From: Chloroflexota bacterium
GTDB lineage: Bacteria > Chloroflexota > Anaerolineae > B4-G1
NCBI GenBank assembly: GCA_024232355.1
Contig: JAAEPW010000578.1
Location: 51,591-115,590 of the forward strand
Length of the DNA: 64,000 bases
Direction of reading: 5' to 3'
A program made the translations under genes and the position numbers. Of the stretch, positions 46,801 to 55,258 are shown piece by piece. The notes beneath the pieces are model-generated. The model saw only the letters and a program-made list of their open reading frames with translations, was not told where the DNA came from and did no database searches. Each line of letters starts with the position of its first letter. Position 1 is the first letter of the stretch.

Positions 46801-49800
46801 CACGTTTTGACCAACTCGGGTAACTATACCGACACGTATATCCTCGACTATACTTCCCAATTGAATTGGCCTGCGCGGGTCCGGGTTGATAGTGGCTCAT
46901 GGCTAGATATGCCTGTCCAAGTTGAGGTGGGCGCGTTGCCGCTGAATCCAGGACAGCGGTCAATCGAGGTCCAGGTGTCCATCCCCGAGCCGCCCACGGC
47001 TTTTGGTGGGCAGGTGGATACCATGTTGTTTACGGCTACTTCTGTGGACACTCCAACAATGTCCAGCAGCGTCACGGATGTCACCACCGCTACCAAGAGA
47101 GAGGGTGTGCATATGTGGCCCGAGTATGATACTCTGCTATACGAGGACCAGAATCCGACTACCGACGAAGAGCATATCAAACGAGTAAAGGTCACATCCG
47201 GGTTCGAGTTGGTTACCTTTACTCACGAATTGCGAAACTGGAACCCCAGTAATACCACAGATACGTTCACTATGGCCCTTTCCATTGCGCCCATGTGGGA
47301 TGTCAGTGTCACACCGACGCCAACTACGGGCATGATAGCTTGGTCCAAGAAAATCACTGACGTGGTCGTAACTATCACCGTGCCGGCGGCAGGTGATCAT
47401 TTGTCCACTGCCCCGACGGCCACGGTCTGGTTGGCCGCCACTTCCTGGGTCAGTCCTACCGGTCCCAATGGACGCGATACGGTCACGGATGTGGTGATCG
47501 TGAACCAATGGGTCGAGGTTGACCTAGATGATGGAGTAGCGCGGACTGGGCCTCCAAATGGCCCTCCAGGACCGGATGCGGACGTTGTCTATGAACACAC
47601 CGTGACCAACAATGGCAACTATACCGATTCCTTTACCCTTGAGAGTTGGGCCAGTCGGGATGATTGGGTGGTTAACTTTGAGGGTGTTGACGGCAGTGAT
47701 CGAACGCCTGACATTGGTCCGGGGATGAGTCATGTGATCACGGTAGAGGTCACGGTTCCGTTCACAAAGTGCGGCGCGACGGGCACCGTTGCCATCACCG
47801 CTACCTCTCGTACACCAGAAGCGGGAACGTCCGGGTACTTTCCGACGGATTCGGTACAGGATAATATCACCATTGACCCGGTTTATTACGCCGAGTTGAG
47901 TTCTGCGCTCGAACGACGGTACGTTTCTACCAACACGACAACTCTCAACAAGACTTTTACGCATTGGTTGACAAATACCGGCAACTGCGACGACAACTCG
48001 TTCAACCTCAGCACGAGCGGTGGCTTTGGGCCGTTGGTCGCGCCGGCGAGTCCGGTAGGTCCCTTGTTATCCTGGTTGGACTCTGGTCATAGCCCCACCT
48101 TGATCACTGTTACCGTCACCGTGCCACAGATTCTTCCTACTGCTTTGGTGACCGGCAGTGTCGTGGTCACCGCCGATGGTATCTCTGATGTAACTTTTGG
48201 CGACGGCGTCAGTCTTACCAACATGATCATCATCAATCAGCAAGTGGATGTATCGTTGACGCCAAGTAGTACCGATACCATCATCGATCCTGGCACCGTG
48301 CCGATTCAATATGCGCACACGCTGGTCAACGACGGCAATTACGAGGACTCTTTCGACTTGACGTGGGAGAACGAGGATGGGTGGGATGTGTGGGTGAGTG
48401 TGGATGGCGGCTCTGGATGGTTCATGCCGAATCAACAACCGGTCGCAACGTCACTGCTGGCTTCTCTAGATTCTATGTCGGTTCACGTTCGCGTTTTTGT
48501 ACCGCCGGACGTCTACACGGTCACGAATCAGACGTGGCTCACGGCTACCTCTCGTACGCCGGATGATGAGGAGGCAGTATACGTTTACTCGCCAGTAGCA
48601 TCGATCATAGATACGACGGTAGTGCGGCGACCCCATGTGACTATCGACCCTGAACTTGCTAGCCAGGGTGTAGCGGCTGGTGGATCGTATGACTATAATC
48701 ACACGTTGCAGAACACCGGTGGTTTGACAGACTCGTACACCATCGACTGCACCAACCTTGGCCCAGGAATGTGGTTGAGCGATTGTGTGCCGACAATGGT
48801 GACAGACTTGGCTCCAGGCCAGACTCGATTGATCACGGTTTCTGTCTCTGTCCTAAGCAACACTCTTCCTGGTAACTATGACGTCACGGTTATCTCTGTC
48901 ACGTCCAACATGCTGTATCCCATCGCTGTTTTTGACGTCGCGACGGATACGACAAATGTACAGTATATTTTGGGTGCTGATCTTAGCTCCAATACTCCGC
49001 GTTCTGTTGATCCAGACACGATTGTTGTCTTTACTCACATGTTGACCAACACTGGCAACTATGCGGAAGTGTTCACTCTGACCGCTTATGGAGGATTCAA
49101 TCCCGTCGTCGAACCTCAAGTGGTTTTGCTGTCAGATGGAGAAACAAAACCCGTCACTGTTACAGTGAACATCCCGGCTTATGCACCGGGTGGTCAAGCG
49201 GAACTGATAGATGTCAATGTTTGGGGCACGCGTCAGGATACAGAAGAGTACCAGATAGTGGAAACCGAGGTCGATACTATCAATATCAATTATACTGATG
49301 GCACCCGCTATGTGGACCCAGCCGGGAACGACGAGAATAATAACTGCACCAGATCTGGAGGCAGGCAGCCGTGCCAAACGGTGCAGCATGCGGTGAACCA
49401 GGCTCTCCACGGCGATACGGTCAAGGTGGCACAGGGCACTTATGTGGACGTCCTGGACACAAGCCAGGTGGTGCGTGTAGACAAATCCATCACGCTGATC
49501 GGTGGCTTTGCCAACGATGGTGTTGATTGGGACAACTCGCTCCCCTTTGCTCGCCGGACGCGCTTGGATGCGGAAGGACAAGCGGGACACCGCGGGGTAA
49601 TGGTCATCGAAACAGGCATTACGCCCACCATAGAGGGTTTTGATATGTTTGGTGGGTTCACGGATGATGATGGGGCGGGATTGTACATTACCGCAGGAAC
49701 AACACCGACGGTAATCTTGAACCGCATCTATAACAACACGTCTGTTGGAGAGCACAAAGGAGGCGGTATCTACTTTGGTGGTGGTAGTAACGCCCTTATA

Positions 49801-52800
49801 GAGCGCAACGCAGTTTACAACAATCAAGCCAATCAAGGTGGTGGACTCTATCTCGAGTCCGGAAAAGTGCAAGTTTGGAATAACGTGGTCTATGGCAACG
49901 TTAGTGACTCTGGTGGAGGTCTCTTCAATGGATATGGGACTATACAGATATGGAACAATACTTTTTACAGCAATACGGCCAATAGAGGCGGTGGTCTTTT
50001 TGGCAATGCTGGCAGGTTGATCGTCAGTAACACCATCGTAGCGAACAACACAGATTTTGGTATCCGATTTGCTTTCGCTGCTTCGTATACTCTGGATCAC
50101 AATAACGTATGGGGTAATAGCGCCGGGGATTATTCCTGGTATCAGCCGGTAATAACTGATGCCGGTAGCATCTCTCAGGATCCACGCTTTGCAGGTGTAT
50201 TGGGAGACACGACGGGTACTGGCTTACGCCTAACGTTTGGCTCCCCCTGCATCAACAGTGGCGCTCTTGATTCTGTTGCGCTGCCTGCCGAATCGAACTA
50301 TGATTATGAGGGGAATGATCGAACGTTGCTGGGACGGCGTGATATTGGGGCTTACGAGTATGGAATCACGGGTACCAAGACGGTTCAGCCTTGGGCCGAT
50401 ATCGGCACGATCGTCACGTATACCATCCGGATGACCGGGACCGGCGATATAGTGCACACTATCCGAGTGACCGATACTCTCCCCGAGCATCTGGATCCCA
50501 CTGGATGGTTGACCTACACTGCCGGTCACGGCGACTATCTTGTTTCCAGCCACGCCATCTCTTGGACAGGGCCAGTGAGCGGTGACGTTCAGATCACATT
50601 CACTGGTCGCATCACCACGGTAGGAGTGGCGAATTACGACGTGATCTCTAATGTGGCCTGGGTGGATTACGGTCCGGCTGAGGTTGCCGAGTTTATCGTT
50701 CAGCCGGTGCCGGGTACCCGCTATGTAACTCTGGGTGGTAATGATGAGGGCGATTGCCGCGAGTTGGAGACTCCTTGTCTAACAGTGCAGTACGCAGTGA
50801 ACCAGGCACAGCCGCCCAACGATGTGGTAAAGGTGGCTCAGGGTACATACTTTGATACCGTATACATCAGCCGAACAATTGTCCTAAGAGGTGGTTATCC
50901 TCCTTCCGCCGCCACTCTCTCTGACTGGAGTGACTTTGATCCTGGCGAGTACGTGACGACGCTGGATGCTCAAGGTAGTCCCGGCGTGGTCATTAGTGGC
51001 TCGAACGTGGCGCTGTCTGGCTTGCACATTGTCAATGGTACTGACGGTATCAGTGTTACCCACGGCGGTAACTTGGACCTGTACCGCTCATGGGTGCTTG
51101 GCAACATCACTGGCGTGTGGGTGGCGGGCGGTGACTATACGTTGATCAACAGCATCATCGCTCAAAACACAGGGTCTGGTCTGTACGCGAGTGGAACCAG
51201 CACCGGAACCTTGATTCACGATACCTTTGCCGACAATGGTACTGGTGCAAACATCGCTGGTACAGCCCTCATCACCAACACGATCTTTTCCACGCACACC
51301 ACTGCTATCGCCGTGGCGACAGGCAGTGCCGAACTGTGGAATACGTTGTGGTGGGAGAATACCGATGATGCGATAGGCAACGTCATTTCCTATACCAGCG
51401 TCTTTACCGGCAATCCGCAGTTCATCGACTCGATCGGGATGGATTATCACATTCTGGAGGAATCGGGAGCGGTTGACGCCGGTGCGTCTGTTGATCCGAG
51501 CATTGTGAGCGAGGACATTGACGGCGAAGCTCGTGTGATCCGGTATGGACCTGACATCGGGGCGGACGAGTACCCATTGGGCCTTGCCAAGATCGGGCCC
51601 GAGATGGCTGATCCAGGGCAGACGATCACCTACACGATCGAGTTAAGAGCTGTGGACAGCGGCTTGCTCATCACTGATGAGCTGCCTATCTATGTCACGT
51701 TCACCGATCCAGCCAATACCCTGGACTGTTCCACGGGGGCTTGCGGTATCACTGAGATCTCACAGAGACAAGTGATCACATGGGCCGGTGATAGTACCAG
51801 CATAGTGCTCATCACCTATACTGCCGATCTCGAACCCTGGCTGGGGTATGGAGAGATCATCACCAACACTGCCATGTTGGAGAGAGCTGGAAGGGTGGAT
51901 GAATCGGAAGCCTGGGAAACGGAGATTAACCAAGTTCCCGGTACCCGCTACGTGGCGACAGACGGATTTGACGCCAGACCTGATGGGGTGAATAACAACT
52001 GCCTGGTAGACTCGTTGCCATGCGCGACGGTGCAGCAGGCGGTGGATCAGGCAATGGACGGTGATACAATACGGGTATCAGGCGGTGTTTACACGAGCAC
52101 CGTTTCTCAAGTAGTTTTGGTGGACAAAGCAATCACGTTGCTTGGCGGATGCACGATGCCTGACTGGACGTGTGATCCTGATTCTATCCTCCCAACCTAT
52201 TTGGATGGTGAAGGTAGCAGGCGCGTGATGCACATCGAGGAACCATCTGGTATGGTGACGGTAAGCGGATTCCACTTGCTCAACGGTTCTGTCTCTGGCA
52301 AAAGTGGCAGCGGCGTCCGTATTGAGGGTGATTCAGGTAACCCTGCCATAGTCAAGTTGATTCGCAACCGAATCTACAGTAACACGGCCATTTCAGCTCA
52401 CGGTGGCGGCATCTACCTGCTATACGGTGATGTGACTCTAACCGGCAACCGGGTCTATAACAATACGAGTAGTGGTCATGCCGGTGGGATGTATGCTTCG
52501 ATGAGCGATCTCTATATGACTAATAATGTCATAGCTGGCAATGTGGATGGAGGGGCCGGTTATAGGGGTGATGGCATGTACCTTAATAGCCCGCTAGGTT
52601 CTTTCTCGATCTTTATGTCCCATAATACCATTGCTGACAATGGTGCAGAGGGTATGTACGTCCGGGACAACTTTACCATGATGATGACTAACACGATCGT
52701 ATCTGGGCACACAGATGCCGGTATCAACGAGGAAGGTTCAAGTTCTGTTGTCGCCAACTATACCTTGTGGCATAACAATGGTACTTCTTGGACAGGTGGT

Positions 52801-53928
52801 GTCGTTGATAACAACCCTGTGGCTTCAGGTGATCCGCTCTATAGAGATCCATCAGTATGGGATTATGGCATCCTTCCCAACAGTGCGGCATTCAACGTAG
52901 GTGTGCCCGCAGGTGTGGATACCGATATACATGGCGAACCACGCCCGATGGGGCTTGGCTACGATGTCGGTGCGGACGAACTCAGGGTATCGTTGAGCGT
53001 TTTCAAGGAAGCTTATCCCGTTACGGTAGAGCCAGGGGATAAGCTGACTTATACCATCTATGTCACCAACACCGGCCTTTTGACCCTCACCGCGGATATC
53101 GTCGACACTCTACCCACTGAGGTGACGCCTTCTGATCCAACCTCCTGGTCATCAGTTGCTATTGACCCCGAAGAGGTCTGGATGGAAATGATCGCCGTAA
53201 CCGTCTATACTGACGTCAACGGCATCATTACCAATGTGGTTCATGTCGATACTGACGAAGGCCCAACGGGCACCTGGACCGCGACTGTTATGGTGACCGA
53301 CACGCCAGATATTACGGTGGATCCGCTTTGGATTGGCGTGACACTGAACCCTGGATACACGAATACCCAGATGCTCGAAATTGGAAACGTAGGTAGAGCG
53401 GACCTGATCTGGAACCTGACCGAGAGCTCCCCTGTGAACTGGTTGGAAGAGTGGCCCGTGAATGGCAGCATCGCTCCGTCGGGTATGACTAGTATAGATG
53501 TCGACTTTGTTGCACCGTCTACGGAAGGCGTCTATACCACAACGTTGCGGATTACTAGCAACGATCCTGACGAGTTAACGGTGGATGTGTCTGTGGTGAT
53601 GACGGTGACCACATCGTGCATCCCGACAAGTGGCGCATACTTTGATTTCGCACCGGCTACGGCACTGACAGGTGAGGACATTGTCTTTACTGGCAGTGCT
53701 GATGGTACACTTCCAATTACCTATACCTGGAACTTTGATGATGGTTCGCCCGAGACGTCACCATCCACGAACCCAGTCATCACCTACAGTTACAACGATG
53801 CTATGACCTATACTGTGATGATGACGGCGACCAATTGTGTTGATAGTTTTGACTCTATCTCCCGCCAGGTGCCAGTGCTTCAGGCTGGCTACAGTATCTA
53901 TCTGCCGGTAGTGATGAGAATGGATTGA
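40858..53928 (+). CDS. Giant exported beta-helix / CARDB-like repeat protein (4356 residues)
   Basis: The N-terminus is a signal peptide with a likely cut after VHA (about residue 37). Seven right-handed beta-helix modules follow. Each opens with a TVQ-AV---GD-IKVAQG-Y-type strand, has GGGIY repeats, and ends with D(I/V)GA(D/S/H/Y)E. Approximate nucleotide limits are 41110-42060, 42061-43608, 43618-44436, 45119-46050, 49300-50361, 50708-51573 and 51937-52986. Between them lie CARDB/NEW3-like units with the core YTHxLTNxGNYxDxF: two at 44437-45118 and nine at 46051-49299. DUF11-like blocks with YTIxxxxxG follow modules five, six and seven. A BACON-like domain (about 53311-53610) and a PKD-like domain (WNFDDGSPETSPSTNPVITY) precede the C-terminal IYLPVVMRMD. 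Likely a surface adhesin or stalk; no catalytic residues recognised. Ribosome site AGGAGGAG. Single uninterrupted frame. Confidence 0.92.
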   Translation: MSGKKAVFRFILASGLAVAGLAVLFGILGGSREQVHAAASQPVIDSLDRESRLFASRHLELSRDSVQSPSDVPLAAPLYSGVGASSVFTVCKPLGVCDFDTVWEAVDAVSDGDIIKVAQGVYSEVHFSSSVVYITKTLTLRGGYTTTGVTGWNISDPDGHLTVLDGRNINRVVYIGNGGIAPIIEGFHIRNGRTSPDPGAGVYIAGGEPVVRRNRIYDNQASSDGGGIYVVGGSPVLENNYIYANTAASGGGAHIAGSVLVRYNTFYDNHASNGSGGGLFLASGTSIVSASIVVSNSASQDGGGIYRALGSDPIVKYNNVFGNGTNFGNFSPSPPANNISQAPLFVDLSIANFHLQAGSPCIGRDDIDYPDNVYYPPDDYDGFARPFGSYPDIGASEFYYTGTCFVQVDSGRIYTTVQEAATDSPSGGEVKIAGLCTGDGDNVVELLQPLTLRGGYTLTNWSDSDAVAYPTILDGEGTRRVIRIGDATVMVEGLHIRNGTAVTASIVDGGGIYVGSGNNQASMIRNNWIYSNSASYASQSDGGGIYVHGGSPTIQGNVIYSNTVDNSSGGGIYVAQNGSGVSTIMDNWIHHNTALYGTAYGNGGGIHIQSTSVLTVTIQGNEIDHNSADRRGGGISVEDGVVAIRDNTVYTNTSVRGGGMYVGGDRATVEYNRVYDNRAETNASHRNGGGGIYAFGTVIVQSNIVSGNVVIASPPSYPAGGGGVYAHYRSTEKIVVDRNLIFDNVAYQGGGIYYWDDETGINSLILIQNNLIYTNTSLEEGGGICGQRNSVIDSNTIYDNRSISNEGGGVARYWAGSPIVRNNIVANNAGYGIYGNSSVQATFNNLNGNTMGICTGGVDCTGTNINLDPQFENPAAADFHLQVGSPCIDAVTTTVHPEDDYDYYARPFGQYADMGAHEFYAGTCFVRLSTGGRVYSTVQAAVITATAGVDNVLVAGLCEGADGMVTIDKALTLSGGYTKSNWIEPTYPTILDAQGGGGRVIEISAGSVTVERFIIQNGNAGGGNGGGINVSAALSPTIQNIIFYSNSAANGGGFASSGGNPRLYNNTFVENSSGLYLNNSGVPDVMNNIVVSNTGSGIHAAGGSAPVLAYNNVWGNGPDYGGALSEGDVTDISEPPDFVDPTGPVFRLDFDSPCVHAGDPGTGVTVDFEGDARPDGTGQGQRYDIGADEAIDYLGVSLGPDGPGRAVVPNEEIAHTYYLTNTGTRNDNFAITNAVAISGTSTANDWIVTYDPAHVLSVGEMTAVPVTVIVPDSGKVLSGTLATIILTATYQSGGEYFFDVTTRTYFVQNNWGFDVSSHPDQTLDPGDTYTYTHVLTNNGNTDSFTLAMSSHLGWVDDVSGVIQDLDNNQSVSIDIIVRVPITASGDAVEVANLLITSTGSMIANDPFYALITDTTSVVDLYGDRYVATDGSDDNEYNSCRIPSAPCASIGHALGQVNSGEIIRVQEGIYYEYNLSLDTAYVLRGGYSRGDWTDFDPLAHTTIIDAEAKGRVLQINGNATVEGFTLQNGKVNNDDGGGVYIAAIANPTLHRNVIIDNQARHGAGVYNAGGAPDIWNNFIYDNVSDDDGGGFYNSAGNPRVWYNTFVGNTADRGGGVFLASGAPDIRNTIILTNTARDADGGGGVYYQAGSGLLGYNDVFRNTPNDYEGMSRPVTDFTVDPLFADAVTGDFHLLKASPCRDLGDDLSVGSLEDIDGQPRIMNDIPDIGADEYQRADVALFSENAVQTRGEGVWVTYTHLLTNTGNWNDSFVLTYYSTLTDGWTVAGIPLTTPVMAKDAYTSVAVLIQVPGDILSGTVNETVVTATSQLDYEVSDSALNLTIVERDVDVFLEPNRVGWTIGSGGGVVIYTHTLTNEGNYTDTFDLDVFGYGGTGSPWIDTLVSSTPVELPMGASTVITVQVLVPDDATEATVHTTLVTATSRTNLGISISSVVTNSTVADRKLVMDLSPDSVGSAYTNDVVYHKHVLTNSGNYTDTYILDYTSQLNWPARVRVDSGSWLDMPVQVEVGALPLNPGQRSIEVQVSIPEPPTAFGGQVDTMLFTATSVDTPTMSSSVTDVTTATKREGVHMWPEYDTLLYEDQNPTTDEEHIKRVKVTSGFELVTFTHELRNWNPSNTTDTFTMALSIAPMWDVSVTPTPTTGMIAWSKKITDVVVTITVPAAGDHLSTAPTATVWLAATSWVSPTGPNGRDTVTDVVIVNQWVEVDLDDGVARTGPPNGPPGPDADVVYEHTVTNNGNYTDSFTLESWASRDDWVVNFEGVDGSDRTPDIGPGMSHVITVEVTVPFTKCGATGTVAITATSRTPEAGTSGYFPTDSVQDNITIDPVYYAELSSALERRYVSTNTTTLNKTFTHWLTNTGNCDDNSFNLSTSGGFGPLVAPASPVGPLLSWLDSGHSPTLITVTVTVPQILPTALVTGSVVVTADGISDVTFGDGVSLTNMIIINQQVDVSLTPSSTDTIIDPGTVPIQYAHTLVNDGNYEDSFDLTWENEDGWDVWVSVDGGSGWFMPNQQPVATSLLASLDSMSVHVRVFVPPDVYTVTNQTWLTATSRTPDDEEAVYVYSPVASIIDTTVVRRPHVTIDPELASQGVAAGGSYDYNHTLQNTGGLTDSYTIDCTNLGPGMWLSDCVPTMVTDLAPGQTRLITVSVSVLSNTLPGNYDVTVISVTSNMLYPIAVFDVATDTTNVQYILGADLSSNTPRSVDPDTIVVFTHMLTNTGNYAEVFTLTAYGGFNPVVEPQVVLLSDGETKPVTVTVNIPAYAPGGQAELIDVNVWGTRQDTEEYQIVETEVDTININYTDGTRYVDPAGNDENNNCTRSGGRQPCQTVQHAVNQALHGDTVKVAQGTYVDVLDTSQVVRVDKSITLIGGFANDGVDWDNSLPFARRTRLDAEGQAGHRGVMVIETGITPTIEGFDMFGGFTDDDGAGLYITAGTTPTVILNRIYNNTSVGEHKGGGIYFGGGSNALIERNAVYNNQANQGGGLYLESGKVQVWNNVVYGNVSDSGGGLFNGYGTIQIWNNTFYSNTANRGGGLFGNAGRLIVSNTIVANNTDFGIRFAFAASYTLDHNNVWGNSAGDYSWYQPVITDAGSISQDPRFAGVLGDTTGTGLRLTFGSPCINSGALDSVALPAESNYDYEGNDRTLLGRRDIGAYEYGITGTKTVQPWADIGTIVTYTIRMTGTGDIVHTIRVTDTLPEHLDPTGWLTYTAGHGDYLVSSHAISWTGPVSGDVQITFTGRITTVGVANYDVISNVAWVDYGPAEVAEFIVQPVPGTRYVTLGGNDEGDCRELETPCLTVQYAVNQAQPPNDVVKVAQGTYFDTVYISRTIVLRGGYPPSAATLSDWSDFDPGEYVTTLDAQGSPGVVISGSNVALSGLHIVNGTDGISVTHGGNLDLYRSWVLGNITGVWVAGGDYTLINSIIAQNTGSGLYASGTSTGTLIHDTFADNGTGANIAGTALITNTIFSTHTTAIAVATGSAELWNTLWWENTDDAIGNVISYTSVFTGNPQFIDSIGMDYHILEESGAVDAGASVDPSIVSEDIDGEARVIRYGPDIGADEYPLGLAKIGPEMADPGQTITYTIELRAVDSGLLITDELPIYVTFTDPANTLDCSTGACGITEISQRQVITWAGDSTSIVLITYTADLEPWLGYGEIITNTAMLERAGRVDESEAWETEINQVPGTRYVATDGFDARPDGVNNNCLVDSLPCATVQQAVDQAMDGDTIRVSGGVYTSTVSQVVLVDKAITLLGGCTMPDWTCDPDSILPTYLDGEGSRRVMHIEEPSGMVTVSGFHLLNGSVSGKSGSGVRIEGDSGNPAIVKLIRNRIYSNTAISAHGGGIYLLYGDVTLTGNRVYNNTSSGHAGGMYASMSDLYMTNNVIAGNVDGGAGYRGDGMYLNSPLGSFSIFMSHNTIADNGAEGMYVRDNFTMMMTNTIVSGHTDAGINEEGSSSVVANYTLWHNNGTSWTGGVVDNNPVASGDPLYRDPSVWDYGILPNSAAFNVGVPAGVDTDIHGEPRPMGLGYDVGADELRVSLSVFKEAYPVTVEPGDKLTYTIYVTNTGLLTLTADIVDTLPTEVTPSDPTSWSSVAIDPEEVWMEMIAVTVYTDVNGIITNVVHVDTDEGPTGTWTATVMVTDTPDITVDPLWIGVTLNPGYTNTQMLEIGNVGRADLIWNLTESSPVNWLEEWPVNGSIAPSGMTSIDVDFVAPSTEGVYTTTLRITSNDPDELTVDVSVVMTVTTSCIPTSGAYFDFAPATALTGEDIVFTGSADGTLPITYTWNFDDGSPETSPSTNPVITYSYNDAMTYTVMMTATNCVDSFDSISRQVPVLQAGYSIYLPVVMRMD

Positions 53929-53958
53929 TCCGACCGGTAATAGACAGTGATGTTGTTG

Positions 53959-53995
53959 CCCTCCCGCAGGTGGTATCGCCTGCGGGAGGGTGATT
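53959..53995 (+). terminator. Strong hairpin terminator after the giant gene
   Basis: CCCTCCCGCAGG (53959-53970) and CCTGCGGGAGGG (53979-53990) form a perfect 12-bp stem with an eight-base loop, followed by TGATTTTA. It separates the giant gene from the next GT-C-like gene. Confidence 0.8.
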
Positions 53996-54088
53996 TTATC
54001 AAGACAACGAGAATTAGTTCCCCGATAATGATTAGCGATTGCTATCATTTTTCAATGACGGCAATAAATGGACGATGGAGCAATGGTG

Positions 54089-55249
54089 ATGCACTCGTGG
54101 AGACGATACTGGCCGGTGATCACATTGTTTGTCGCGCTGCGGCTAATGGTCATAGCGACGTTTCCTCCCGATAGTCTGACGCTGTTTGGGGACTATGTTT
54201 ACTATTATGAACTGGCCGCATACTCTGATCAGGGCTATTTGCCCTTTATTCACTATTGGTCCGAGTACCCGCCTGTGTTTCCATTCTTGTCAGTAGGCGT
54301 TTATCAGTTGGCCCATCTCTTTGGAGGAGGTTATCATGTCTACGTTTACCTGATGGGGTTATTGATGCTGGCCGTCAACACTGGCAATCTAGTGTTGTTT
54401 TTGCGTTTGGCGCAACGATTGCGTGGTGCTGAATCTGTCGAGCGGCTAGGTTGGGTCTACAGTGTGTTGTTTGTGCCTCTGATTTACACTTGGTGGAATT
54501 TTGATGCACTCACTCTGTTTTCCTTACTTTTGGGATTAGAGTTATTGTTGAGTGGGCACGAGCGTTGGTCAGCGGTGGCAATGGGATTGGGGGCACTAGT
54601 TAAGCTGGTGCCGCTCTTGTTATTTCCGGCAATAGTGCGTACGCGCCCCTGGCGACGCTGGTTTGCTTACGGTCTGGTGGTCGCTGTGGTGATTGGATCT
54701 GTGGTGCTGCCGTTATTGCTGGTCGGCGGGCAGATGGCTTTGGTATCGTTTCTCGCTCCCACCGGTTGGTCATCGTGGCAGACGGTGTGGGCGTTGATGG
54801 ACGGTAATCTGCGCACCGGTCTTTTGGTTGCACCCTTTGATCATTTTGACCCCGTTATAGCGATGACACCCGTCGGCAATCCAGCACGGATACCGGCGTG
54901 GGTGACACTTGTAGTTTTTGGTTTGATTTTCGCTGTGATTTTTGCAAAGGCCCGTTTGCACAAAAGCCCTCGTCGTTTGGTATCCTTTGTCTGCACTACT
55001 TTTATCTTGTTCTTCCTGTGGTCAAAGGGATGGAGCCCACAGTGGCAAGTGTTGCTTTTTCCTCTATTACTCTTGGTGTTGCCGTTGCGGCGCAGTGTGT
55101 TGTTCATTTTGGTGTTGAGCTTTGTCAACTTGGCCGAGTGGCCGGTGCTGCTTTCGCGTGGGCTAAACCAGTGGCTCTATCTGACAGTGTTGCTGCGGAC
55201 TATGATACTCACAATTTTGTTGGCCGAGACCATAAAGCGTGAAATGTGA
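54089..55249 (+). CDS. GT87-like membrane glycosyltransferase
   Basis: This 386-residue protein has about ten helices. The first loop has FGDYVYYYELAAYSDQGYLP and then YWSEYPPVFPFLSVGVYQLA, the acidic-tyrosine/PP pattern of the GT87 (DUF2029) family, which uses polyprenyl-phosphate mannose as donor. LGALVKLVPLLLFPAI is another family block. The start is taken as the third in-frame ATG (54089), eight bases after GGAG. The ATGs at 54068 and 54083 are alternatives. It is separated from the giant gene by the terminator above. Ten bases separate it from the next gene. Confidence 0.8.
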   Translation: MHSWRRYWPVITLFVALRLMVIATFPPDSLTLFGDYVYYYELAAYSDQGYLPFIHYWSEYPPVFPFLSVGVYQLAHLFGGGYHVYVYLMGLLMLAVNTGNLVLFLRLAQRLRGAESVERLGWVYSVLFVPLIYTWWNFDALTLFSLLLGLELLLSGHERWSAVAMGLGALVKLVPLLLFPAIVRTRPWRRWFAYGLVVAVVIGSVVLPLLLVGGQMALVSFLAPTGWSSWQTVWALMDGNLRTGLLVAPFDHFDPVIAMTPVGNPARIPAWVTLVVFGLIFAVIFAKARLHKSPRRLVSFVCTTFILFFLWSKGWSPQWQVLLFPLLLLVLPLRRSVLFILVLSFVNLAEWPVLLSRGLNQWLYLTVLLRTMILTILLAETIKREM

Positions 55250-55258
55250 GGGCGATTC

